A stretch of DNA of 64,000 bases, from contig JBAIAA010000669.1 in the NCBI GenBank assembly GCA_037893245.1, positions 1,550,001 through 1,614,000 on the forward strand. Reading direction: 5' to 3'. The DNA is from Crossaster papposus. Lineage: Eukaryota > Echinodermata > Asteroidea > Velatida > Solasteridae. Of this stretch, positions 9,884-18,450 are shown one piece after another (positions within the stretch are counted from its first letter, which is position 1; the number at the start of each line of letters is the position of its first letter). The translations under genes were made by a program, and so were the position numbers. The notes beneath the pieces were generated by a model. That model saw nothing but the letters and a program-made list of their open reading frames with translations, did no database searches and was not told the origin of the DNA.

Positions 9884-11103
9884 TGTATTTACATGTTTTG
9901 TCACAAATGCTAGAGACGTCCAGTATGCAACACTAGAAAATAGTCAAAAGTACACAAACACAGCTGACTAGTGCAAATAAGACGCTATACAAAATGAATA
10001 CATGTATATAACCAAAATGTATTAGATTGAATGTGGAAGTGTAAAAAACTAAATTATCTTAAAGGTTGATACACCATTTGCAGATATCGTAATTTTTTAC
10101 TACAAAAAAATACCTAGCACAGTCATTTGACTCGATGCCTAGAATCATATTATTTACTTTTAAATAAGTAAAATATTTTTTAATAGTTTGGTAGTAAACA
10201 ATTTCAATGTATCCAAACATCAAACAAATGTCATATATGAGTGTGTTAACAATGTTTTAGCAGTCTCAAAATGTAATCCCAAATTCGTGATTCTAAAATA
10301 ATCGCCTGGCAAAAACAATCAATGTGACTGTTTTGTTAGCCACAGAAGATATATTATTTTGAATTAACGTAGATCTTTTCATGTTTTAGGTAAACATTTG
10401 TGATTTTCCAAATTTGTTGTTCAAGTTTTATAATTCATTCATTAACATCGATGTTAATAAGTGTTACGCTTTTAGAAGTGTAGTCAGTGTTGCATGTAAA
10501 AAAAAGAAATGTTATTAAAGCCGTGTTTCCATTTTTTTTCCTCAAACTTTAAGATTGGTGTTATAAGCCTGCATTGATGTAATGGAAACATTTATGTCAC
10601 TATTTGGTTAAAAAAATGTTGGCTGTAGATAAAGCGTTGAAAAAGCATTTGTAAATTCAAAATTGGATGTCTTTGTAATTTAAATGTTGTTATAATATGG
10701 TGTCATAATAACGTTTTAATCCTCGATCAATGTTTAATAATATCGATGGCAAAATTGAAATTAGATGTCGAATTGGTTTAATTAGAAAGTTGCAATTTGT
10801 ATTGTTGATGTAAAGTGGCAGTTAATGATTTTGTAGCTCGTAAAATGTGTCAAAATTACGACGATGCTCAAAGATATTGTATATTTATATTTGCGGTGGT
10901 AGCTCATAAAAAAGTGATGATTAAAAAATATATATAAATGCATAATAATATATAAGTGCACGTTTTAGAGTCTGAAAATAGTTTGTACAAGGCACTGTTG
11001 TATTGTGCAAAGGCGTTCGACCAGCATAGTGCAGCCTAGCCGCGTCACGTGTAGTTGCTGTAAGTGTATGTGAATACCAGTGCACACAATTCGCTGTGTG
11101 CCC

Positions 11104-11340
11104 GGCCGGCAGAAGCGCATATGCGCGTATGCCCTACGCGCGAACGCGTATCACCAAAACATTCCCAGCAAAATGGCATACATGCAAAAATGAAGTTTGT
11201 ACGATTTATGATACGTGTGAGATAACATGGGATTCATACTAAGTTTGGGGAACATTAGAGCCTTTCAATGCAATTTTAAGTTGATGGATTAAGTGATGTT
11301 CACGTCAGAACGCTCATATGCCCTTATGCCCTTCTGCCGG
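11104..11340. mobile_element. short TIR element (CCGGCAGAAG ends)
   Basis: This insert splits a sequence that is continuous at 23728-23760 (tgtgcccggc / accagggcaaccgacgcacc). Its ends are inverted: CCGGCAGAAGCGCATATG on the left, and the complement of CCGGCAGAAGGGCATAAG on the right. The interior is rich in CG and palindromic GCGCATATGCGC. Sister copies lie at about 39110-39345 and, degraded, at about 51650-51950. Confidence 0.6.
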
Positions 11341-11991
11341 GCACCCAACGCACCTACTGCGCTTCCGTTTTCGTCATACACTATCGTCGAACGCCTTAAT
11401 AACCACGGCTACTATAGACAATTGTTTGCACTATTGTCTTGCATTTGTACATTGCTTTCGCGATTTTAAAAAGTCAAGTTTAGCAAGAATTTGGCACTGG
11501 TCAATATACATGTATCACCAATTGTTCGGAAAATAATCAATGTGACCTTTTTAGATACAGAAAACCAACGTATATCTTGCCACGCTTTAGGTGGCCGTTT
11601 GTGAATGAATTTACTCACAGTAACATTGGTGTTATAACGTGTATTAAGTGTTGCATGTAAACAAATATTAGTTAATAAGTAAAGAAACGACCGTTGTAAA
11701 TACCGTGATAGGTATAACGAATGGAATTTGAATAGAATGTTAATGGAATGTTGTTTGATAAAATGCAGTTGTAAACGAGTAGTAATATTTGAATCATATT
11801 CAGGTTTGCAAACTGCATAGACATTGGTGTAACACATGATTGACAACTATATTCTCCGCAATGCCACGGCGAACTGGTCTGCTCGTGCTAATCTATGCAC
11901 ATAACTATTCCACAGTATACTGAGAATTCAATGTGTAAACTTTTTTGATTACTAAACTGAATGTTGTGGTCAGGAATGAAGACATGTTGAA

Positions 11992-12449
11992 TTATAACAC
12001 CTCACTCACAGATTCTGTGTCTTGATTGGCCGAGAGCGCGTCACGTGTCACTTGCTATTTTTACTATTTTTTACTTGCGCTCCAAAAAGACTATACCACG
12101 CAGCCTTGTTCTGAAAAAGTACTATGCGCATAGCAACACACGTACTATGCGCATAGCAACGAAAGCGTGACTGAAACCCAGACGTGTGTTTCGGTGCATT
12201 GCGTAAACATTGCTCTATCACACTCGCACCCGTTCATCAAGGCAACAACGTACACGTATGATCGAGAAAAAGGGAACGAAGATACAAATAGTCGGGTGCC
12301 CTTTCAAAACGCAAATTTAACGTACATTTCTTTCGTAAACAACGCACTGCTTGCACGTTCAGTTTGATCACTGAATTCGGAGATTTGTTGTCATTACTAT
12401 ACTTTCAGGAAGCTTCAATTGTGCAGAATCTGTGAGTGAGGTGTTATAA
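11992..12449. mobile_element. MITE with 26-bp perfect terminal inverted repeats
   Basis: Bases 11992-12017 and 12424-12449 are exact inverted copies (starting TTATAACACCTCACTCACAG). The interior of about 400 bases has no significant ORF (one chance 66-codon frame) and several CG-containing motifs, unlike surrounding DNA. The sister block at 39990 lacks it, so it inserted after the duplication or was lost from the other copy. Confidence 0.85.
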
Positions 12450-12450
12450 A

Positions 12451-12605
12451 ACAAATATTGACTGCTTTATTTCGCGGTATAGTAAAACTAGCCTCCCGAG
12501 GTGATCCATGGAGCATTCTATTTGAAGCCTCGGGAAAATAGAATGCTCCATGGATCACCTCGGGAGGCTAGTTTTACTATACCACTCAAAGCAGTCAATA
12601 TTTGT
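12451..12605. mobile_element. 155-bp foldback (hairpin) element
   Basis: The two halves are near-perfect inverted copies. Outer arms of 18 bp (ACAAATATTGACTGCTTT) and inner arms of about 48 bp flank a 12-base loop (12524-12535); the only asymmetry is a small bulge (ATTTCGC against GAGT). It abuts the 26-bp-TIR MITE and is absent from the sister locus. Transcribed, it would form a long dsRNA-like stem. Confidence 0.9.
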
Positions 12606-13180
12606 ATACTAGAACATTTCAATGGAATGTTGTTTGATTAATGTGTTTCAAACAAACAGTAGAATTGGATTCGTATTTAGTCTGCAAACATTGTAAACAT
12701 TTGGTGTAAGACATGCATGATTGACTTGGCTGAAATCGCATTTGTTTGTACAACGGATGGCCGACTGGTCTGCTCATGCCAATCCTAAGTTAACAAAACC
12801 ACCCCAGAGTACTGACAATGTGAGCTTTGTGCTGCTGCTGTGAACAGGTTTTGTTAGATTTGCTTGGTATTATTATGACAGCTGTGACCAGGAATGAAGA
12901 CCAGGAATGGGAAAATAAAGATATAGAAACAAAATCTTGGATTGTTTTCGTCGTTCATTTTCTGCAGAGTTGTAATCAAGTCATTAACACGAGTGATCAC
13001 ATGTCCGGCCCATGTTGATCACATGCTCGTGACCCCTCCCCTCCCTGTGCCCCAACTTAGAATTTGCGAAATTTCAACCAACATGAATTCTTATTGTTAA
13101 AACGCATCAAGTTACCCCTCCAGTAAATTTGTCCTAAATGAGAAAGTGTCCACCCTTCCTCGAAACTCGGATCTCAGGCC

Positions 13181-13591
13181 ATGTTCGAATTGTTGGCTTT
13201 GGATGTGACTTTGGCCGTTGCTATGCTGTTGCTAAGGGTGGACAATAATTTTAATGCACATATCAACAGAATAACAACGGCCGAAGTCACAGCAAAGCCA
13301 GCATATCGGACATGGCCTCAGTTACGCCGCAGACCGTTAGATCGTGCCAGGATTTTTCATGAGGAGCGCCACCAAGAGTTACCTAACCCCCTCGAGCTAT
13401 ATTTGCATGCAGTTCCTAACAAAAACGATGAAAAGTTGGCTAACCAGAATATAAAGAAAACAGTATACCTCGAATTGAAACAATATCAATTTAATCTATT
13501 TTGCTTTGGATATCGGTGGCACATAAATTATATTGCTTGGCCCACCAGTTATTGGGATACAGGATGTTACGACGGTGCCTTAAAGACATAA
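13181..13591 (+). CDS. hypothetical small protein, copy 2
   Basis: 136 residues, same family as the ORF at 2585. A 3-base insertion gives PNKNDEK instead of LNNDEK, keeping the frame. Amino-acid changes are spread over the length, with no clear sign of strong constraint. The hydrophobic N-terminus is kept (LALDVTLAVAMLLL). Function unknown. Confidence 0.35.
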   Translation: MFELLALDVTLAVAMLLLRVDNNFNAHINRITTAEVTAKPAYRTWPQLRRRPLDRARIFHEERHQELPNPLELYLHAVPNKNDEKLANQNIKKTVYLELKQYQFNLFCFGYRWHINYIAWPTSYWDTGCYDGALKT

Positions 13592-13656
13592 CCTAATTGT
13601 TAGGAGGAGGCTGACCTTGTTTAACGCTTGAGGCCTTTGTTTTCTTGTTGCCACAG

Positions 13657-13808
13657 AAACACGTAAATACACTTGTCGGCTGTGTGAGCTTAAGCTACTC
13701 TTGGCCACCTTCAAAATTAGTCGATTACTTCAAAGAACAAAGGCAGGAATTCATAGAGGGGTACATTTAAAGTTGTAGTATGAAGATGCGAAATAATTAT
13801 TGAAATGT
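13657..13808 (+). pseudogene. micro-relic of a PAN-FReD gene, copy 2
   Basis: Same internal-deletion relic as at 3058, after the same CAG acceptor-like tract: TLVGCVSLSYSW... joined to the terminal AAAGTTGTAGTATGAAGAT segment. Confidence 0.8.
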
Positions 13809-14399
13809 ATTCAAACCTTGCAGGTATGTATTTGTTTCCGCCTTCAAATCTTGATATTGCTGGCATGATGGCATCATATGGAAATCAATGAAAGGAATTG
13901 ACTACTCGCTCAAAAAGAGCAGTATACAAATTGAATAGTAATTGCTGTAGTAATTATGCACAAATCACCGGCTAATGAAACATTGATTCTATAATCGCCA
14001 CCGGTATGTAAAACAGTGATACCAAGCTTGGAAAAATAAAGAATGAAATAGTTCTATATACCATTTTCAACAGAAGATTCTTTCTCCCTGGAGTGCACAA
14101 AGAGCCTGTGTACATGTCAATACCGCAAATGGAGGGCTTTTATGTAAGTACACACTCACATACTGAGGACACCTTGCAAACCGAGCGCGTCCTCGGTATG
14201 AAATAATGTAAACAATGGGACTTTCGTGGCCATTTTTGACTGTTTTGGTTAAATATCAAAGCGTTTGGGAGGAGTCCTCGGTTCACGCATAAGACCTGAC
14301 GTGGGGTGGTATGCACATTTTTTATCCCGTCCAAAAAAACACCAAACAGTATTACCCTGAATGGCATAGCGCCCTCCGTTGGTTTCGATGAGTGGCACG

Positions 14400-14564
14400 T
14401 GTGACAACGAAGTAAATATCTCTAGTCTAGACAGGTCTTAACTAGTATTATAACATTGTTTTGGACTGAGTGTAGTGAGGCATATTGTAGTTTATGCGAA
14501 GACGTGGTCATCTGCAGCTAGCTAGGTGTACCATGGAGCTGGAATAGATTCGTGCAAATAGACG
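14400..14564 (+). other. candidate 5' untranslated exon of element A
   Basis: The segment ends at a strong donor (GACG|GTAAGT after 14564). The only ATG near the end (14532) is followed by a stop three codons later, so it is probably non-coding leader. The upstream boundary and promoter cannot be fixed from sequence. Confidence 0.4.
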
Positions 14565-14935
14565 GTAAGTAGAGCGATTGTATTTGGAAGCTTGCATGTT
14601 ACTCGCTATGAATGTAGCTCACTATATGACATTGACATACTAATTTACGTTTTAATGTAATTTGTAGTCATGGCCTCTCTCACTCTAGTCTTTAGGATGA
14701 TGTGGGAAGTGAATATGCCTAATTTCAGAATAATATAGAAGTTAGAACCAAATTAAACTGCTTTATTTTGCCAAACCAAGCATGACATGAGTTGTTGAGC
14801 ACCGTGCGAACAAGAAATAGTTAATTGTAGTTATTTTATAAATAATAAAGCAAATAAGTAGCCACATAATTATTAATATTTACTTGTATTATCAGTTTGA
14901 TGGTATATTGTTGTTGTATTGTTGTCTTGTTACAG

Positions 14936-15104
14936 CTAGCTAGTCTAGGTGTGGCTGACAGAACTACCATAACAAACATGAAACGGAGTAGTCGTCTTGA
15001 TGGAACCTTGAAAAATCACCAGCATCATGAAGGGGAGAATGTAATCGCACTGTGGCCTCCAGATTCATCATGGTATCCTGCCGTAATAATGTCCTTCACC
15101 AAAG
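14936..15104 (+). CDS. Tudor-like exon of element A
   Basis: Bounded by an acceptor (TTGTTGTCTTGTTACAG|CTAG) and a consensus donor (AAAG|GTAAGT). From the ATG at 14978 it encodes 42 residues ending in a segment (ENVIALWPPDSSWYPAVIMS) that resembles the first strands of Tudor-type domains, which bind methylated ligands. It ends in phase 1 and does not join in frame to the exon beginning at 16282, so an unseen exon, alternative splicing or damage must lie between. The frame stays open past the donor to 15283, but that part belongs to a nested MITE. Confidence 0.45.
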
Positions 15105-15111
15105 GTAAGTG

Positions 15112-15571
15112 CGGAGCCCCTAAAGGGACATATGACGAATACAAATGGAATGCCCTCAAAAATTTTTGGGTTCACGGTACCCTTGCGTCAAGACCGTGCT
15201 GTGAAACAAATCTCGTGATAATCAAGGAAGCCCTCAATAAGCCCGTTTTCGGAGTATTGATGATTGATGAACTGCATGCATAGATGGATGGCGTGCCCAA
15301 AACAAATGAACAACTCGGTCTTGGAGCAAGACTAGCCGACTACTTGCCTAATGCTGACACAACGTCATATTTACTTAACCGATTTCTAACAATTGCACAA
15401 AATGATTTCGAGCGCACAAAATTATTTCAAGCGCACAAAAAATAAAGTATTTCGAGCTCACGAAAATATTTTTTTAGAGCGCACGAAATGATTTCGTGGG
15501 CACGAAATACAAAACTAAATTTATTTTGTCACGGTGATTACTATTCGTCATATGTCCCATTAGGGGTTCCG
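15112..15571. mobile_element. MITE nested in element A intron
   Basis: Terminal inverted repeats of about 28 bp (15112-15139 and 15544-15571, two mismatches) start CGGAGCCCC / CGGAACCCC. It sits 7 bases after the splice donor, inside the intron. The interior carries a minisatellite of CGAAATGATTTCG-like units separated by GAGCGCAC. The same MITE is at the same place in element B, so it predates the duplication. Confidence 0.8.
15385..15512. repeat. palindromic minisatellite (ATTTCGnGCGCAC units)
   Basis: About six imperfect units of some 20 bases with the core AAATGATTTCGAGCGCAC, partly self-complementary. Element B has one extra unit (around 42890), so the array is unstable. Confidence 0.75.
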
Positions 15572-15689
15572 TAGGTAAGAAATGTAATCCATATGTAGAT
15601 TCCCATTTGTCACACATAACTTAAGACAGCTGTATACCCTCTTACATCCCCCCATGACATGTACCACATGTAAATAAACAATGCCATTA

Positions 15690-15707
15690 CCCCCCCCCCC
15701 CCCCCCC
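15690..15707. repeat. C-homopolymer
   Basis: A run of 18 C in the element A intron. Element B has an expanded, interrupted run at 43097-43125. Confidence 0.9.
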
Positions 15708-15960
15708 TTCCGAACCAAAAACCAATATATATGATCTGTAAACAACAATTACTTTTCCCCATTCCTCTCCCACTACTACCAATTGCATGCAATCCCTTTA
15801 AAGTTTAATTAGTTGAATTTGTGGCTTTCTTATCAAGAAAGTACTGCGTCCGGTACACTGATGGTATGACACGCTGCCTATTTGAGCACCATGTGAGAAA
15901 ATTACAATAGGATGCATTAATTAACAACAGACAGGTTAGGAAGAATACAAATGAAATTTG

Positions 15961-15990
15961 TAATTATTATTATTATTATTATTATTAATA
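15961..15990. repeat. (ATT)n microsatellite
   Basis: About eight TTA/ATT units. The homologous tract in element B (43380-43415) is longer and has one interruption (TTAGTATT). Confidence 0.9.
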
Positions 15991-16281
15991 TGAACAACGC
16001 CGGTATGGTACGCTGACTACAATTATTTAATTAGTGAACTGCTCAGTCTTAGAAGTCATATAATGAATGCACATGACACAAATTCTCATATGAATTACAT
16101 ATATTTTTATGAAGAGAATAACTACCGGTATGTCGTCAGTTAAGTTGCACATCAAGGGCGAATGTGGGGTGGGGTGGTTGCTTGTGATGGTGTTAAAATG
16201 GATAGTATATTTTAGAGATAACCCAAAGAAATTGTTATTTGTTTAAAATTAAATGTGATTTTGATTTGATTTCTATGCCAG

Positions 16282-17178
16282 GTGGCCCATCCACTGTTCT
16301 CGAGTCCGCACTTAAATGGTTCGGACAGTCCACAAAGCAGTTCCAGTGGGGATGATGGCCCACAAGCTGATTCTGGTACAGGACCTGCCGTTTGTCCTCC
16401 TCCATATGAAGCCTCAAGTGCTGAGTCACAGAGATCATCAACCAAGTCTACTGAGACCTGTCACATAACAGTCATGGAGACCAGCAATGAAAGTGGGCAC
16501 AGGAAATGGGACAAGAAACACTTCTGCTTTTACTGTGAAGTACCTCAATCTAAGTTGCCCCGTCATCTCCAGTCATGTCACAAAGAAGAGAGCGAAGTTG
16601 TAGAGATTGCGTCTGAGACCAACCCAAGTGCCCGTAAGATACTTCTGTGGAAAATCCGCAATGTTGGTAATCATAGGCACAATTGCCAAGTCCTTCGGAA
16701 AGGCCGGGGTGCACTTATTGTAGGATATAGGCCTAATCATAAGGTAGCTCCACATGCATACGGACCGTGCATATATTGTTATGGCTATTATGTGCGAAGT
16801 GATCTCTGGCGTCACCAGTGCCCACTGAAACCTGCACTCCCTGCACACTCGCATGGTAGCACTACCACAACTCCTCTGCGTAGACGTGTTGCTCACAAGA
16901 GTGATTTGTTAAAGCCTCCACCTGTCGGTGTGTCTTTCCAGTTGAACCAGGTTCTTATTCCGATGAAGAGAGATGAGGTGACTCTGCTGGCCAAGAATGA
17001 CACTTTGATTGTGGAAGTAGCCAAGCGGGAATACGCGAAACTCGGGCACGATGTAGATCAACATGGCTACATCCGAAACAAGATACGGGAATTGGGTCGT
17101 CTTGTCATACAACTCCGCAAGAATACACACCAGCCAAATGCATCACTTGAATTATTTGTGCACCCCCACTACGCGTGA
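16282..17178 (+). CDS. zinc-finger protein of tyrosine-recombinase element A
   Basis: 298 codons downstream of an acceptor-like CTATGCCAG. The first in-frame ATG inside is at 16474 (METSNESG). Two Cys-His fingers are visible: C82-x2-C85-x9-H95-x3-C99 and C163-x2-C166-x11-H178-x-C180. The N-terminal 75 residues are Ser/Pro-rich and probably disordered. The frame ends at TGA 17176-17178, overlapping the start of the recombinase frame; the protein sequence (LFVHPHY then NDIIKAVHDVAGF) reads as one polypeptide interrupted by a 1-2 base indel. Probably the DNA-binding N-terminal part of the recombinase. Confidence 0.75.
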   Translation: MAHPLFSSPHLNGSDSPQSSSSGDDGPQADSGTGPAVCPPPYEASSAESQRSSTKSTETCHITVMETSNESGHRKWDKKHFCFYCEVPQSKLPRHLQSCHKEESEVVEIASETNPSARKILLWKIRNVGNHRHNCQVLRKGRGALIVGYRPNHKVAPHAYGPCIYCYGYYVRSDLWRHQCPLKPALPAHSHGSTTTTPLRRRVAHKSDLLKPPPVGVSFQLNQVLIPMKRDEVTLLAKNDTLIVEVAKREYAKLGHDVDQHGYIRNKIRELGRLVIQLRKNTHQPNASLELFVHPHYA

Positions 17179-18326
17179 ATGATATCATCAAGGCTGTTCA
17201 TGATGTAGCTGGCTTCAATGAAGACAAGCAGTTGTATGATGTCCCGTCTCTAGCCTTAAAGATTGGACATTCCATCAAGAAGTGTGCACTCATACTTAAG
17301 GGAAATGCTCTAGAGTCTGGCCAAAAGCAAAAAGCGCAACACGCTGAAGAATTTCTGCAGTTGTGCGAACTGACCTGGCGAGACCGTGTATCCACCCATG
17401 CACACAGAACACAGTACCAAGAAAAGCGCAACAAACCTAAAATTCTGCCGACAAATGCTGATGTTGTGAAAATGTCGGCGTTCCTCCATGAAGCTGGCAA
17501 CAGAGAAGTGGAACTTGTCCAGGATGCTCGGGGCGAACAAATCGAACCAGCTTGGAAGAGATTGAATGAAGTCGCACTGTGCCACCTTATTATGTTCAAC
17601 CGCAGAAGGCAGGGGGAGGTATCAAAGATGAAACTAGAAGACTTCCAGAAGCACACAACAGCTAGTGTCAACGGGGAATGCCTGCTGACTGATCTTAAAC
17701 GGCATCTGTGCAAGATGTTCAGAGTTGTCGAAATAGTTGGCAAGAGGGGTCGAACTGTTCCTGTGCTTCTCAGCAATGAGGCGGTGGCGTGGTTGAGTGC
17801 TCTGATTGCAAAGAGAAATGAAGCTGGAGTCGCCCACGACAACACCTACTTGTTTGCACGATGTTCTTATGGAGGTACAGGTCATATAAGAGGATGTGAC
17901 TGTATGAGAGTGTACGCAGACTTGGCGGGCCTTGACAATGCTGCCAGCATCCGGTCTACAAAACTTTGTAAGCACGTGGCAACCGCTTCTCAAATTCTTG
18001 CCTTGAAGGAACATCAACTTGAAACACTTGCAAACTTCATGGGTCATGATTTGCGTGTCCATCGTGAATACTACCAGTTGCCAGATACTGTGCAGAGGGT
18101 CACCAAACTTTCTCGGCTTTTTCTCAGCTTGGAGAGGGGCAACTTGCCTTCCCAGCAGGGCAAATCCCTGGATGAGCTGCATGTCACTGGTGGTAAGGAC
18201 ACAGTCGTTTTAAATTATTTACTCAACAGCAAAAGAAAGACATTAATGATTACTTTTGTTGAAAAATACTTGATCAGTAATTACTATTCACTAATACATC
18301 TTCAACAGCGAAAGAAATTACTTTAG
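17175..18326 (+). CDS. tyrosine-recombinase-like protein of element A (probably inactive)
   Basis: 383 codons from the overlap with the zinc-finger frame. Motifs of the integrase fold: box I at R143-R145 (LIMFNRRRQGEVSKM), the beta-hairpin GKRGRTVPV (K190), box II region TKLCKHVAT (262-270) and GH...Y at H291 and Y300 (MGHDLRVHREYYQLP). At residue 265 an Arg is expected (LRxxxAT pattern) but Cys is present (TGT, 17967-17969), consistent with a CGT to TGT transition. With the upstream frameshift and this change the protein is unlikely to be a working recombinase, although the frame stays open. Related single-copy or repeated genes of this type are widespread in invertebrates and fish. Confidence 0.75.
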   Translation: MNDIIKAVHDVAGFNEDKQLYDVPSLALKIGHSIKKCALILKGNALESGQKQKAQHAEEFLQLCELTWRDRVSTHAHRTQYQEKRNKPKILPTNADVVKMSAFLHEAGNREVELVQDARGEQIEPAWKRLNEVALCHLIMFNRRRQGEVSKMKLEDFQKHTTASVNGECLLTDLKRHLCKMFRVVEIVGKRGRTVPVLLSNEAVAWLSALIAKRNEAGVAHDNTYLFARCSYGGTGHIRGCDCMRVYADLAGLDNAASIRSTKLCKHVATASQILALKEHQLETLANFMGHDLRVHREYYQLPDTVQRVTKLSRLFLSLERGNLPSQQGKSLDELHVTGGKDTVVLNYLLNSKRKTLMITFVEKYLISNYYSLIHLQQRKKLL

Positions 18327-18450
18327 AATGCACATCAATATGAAACCAATGGACAGCCAGCATTTTAGTGTCGTGTCCTCAATATGATAGGTGTAATTCA
18401 CACACACTCAAAGTGTCCTCCATTGGATAGAATGACAAGTATGCCCTCGG

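Larger units (their letters stand above)
9338..11990. repeat. 3' flank of gene 2; duplicate of 37343-39990
   Basis: Near-identical DNA follows gene 6, so this is the left part of a long segmental duplication (about 9.3-18.4 kb against 37.3-45.9 kb). It contains a G-tract (9390-9403), one AACGTTGG MITE and a short TIR element. No gene is recognised; open frames here are short and not conserved. Confidence 0.75.
12610..14110 (+). repeat. relic block, copy 2
   Basis: Second copy of the leader + ORF + FReD-relic block. Its right end at 14110 is the insertion point of tyrosine-recombinase element A. The uninterrupted version is at 25890. Confidence 0.75.
14111..18450 (+). mobile_element. tyrosine-recombinase element A (Crypton-like, spliced)
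   Basis: Boundaries come from comparison with the empty site at about 25900: the sequence CACAAAGAGCCTGTG continues there directly into GTGTGTGTTGATAAATG, but is split here. The element encodes a 5' exon, a Tudor-like exon, a zinc-finger ORF and a tyrosine-recombinase-like ORF. No clear terminal inverted repeats are visible; a weak subterminal inverted match (TGAGGACACCTTG on the left, GGAGGACACTTTG in complement on the right) exists. Lack of strong TIRs fits Crypton-type elements, but assignment to that class is inference. A second copy lies at 41499. Confidence 0.75.

Noticed and set aside
12120..12175. Tandem ACGTACTATGCGCATAGCAAC motifs as a regulatory operator
   Set aside because: Two imperfect copies inside a MITE; no adjacent gene.
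15560..15792. Glycine-rich minus-strand frames near the poly-C tracts in elements A and B
   Set aside because: Poly-Gly is produced by the C-homopolymer; frames differ between copies because of run-length change.
17198..17845. 215-codon minus-strand frame opposite the recombinase ORF (also in element B)
   Set aside because: The sense strand carries clear integrase motifs; the antisense protein is low-complexity and unrelated to known families.
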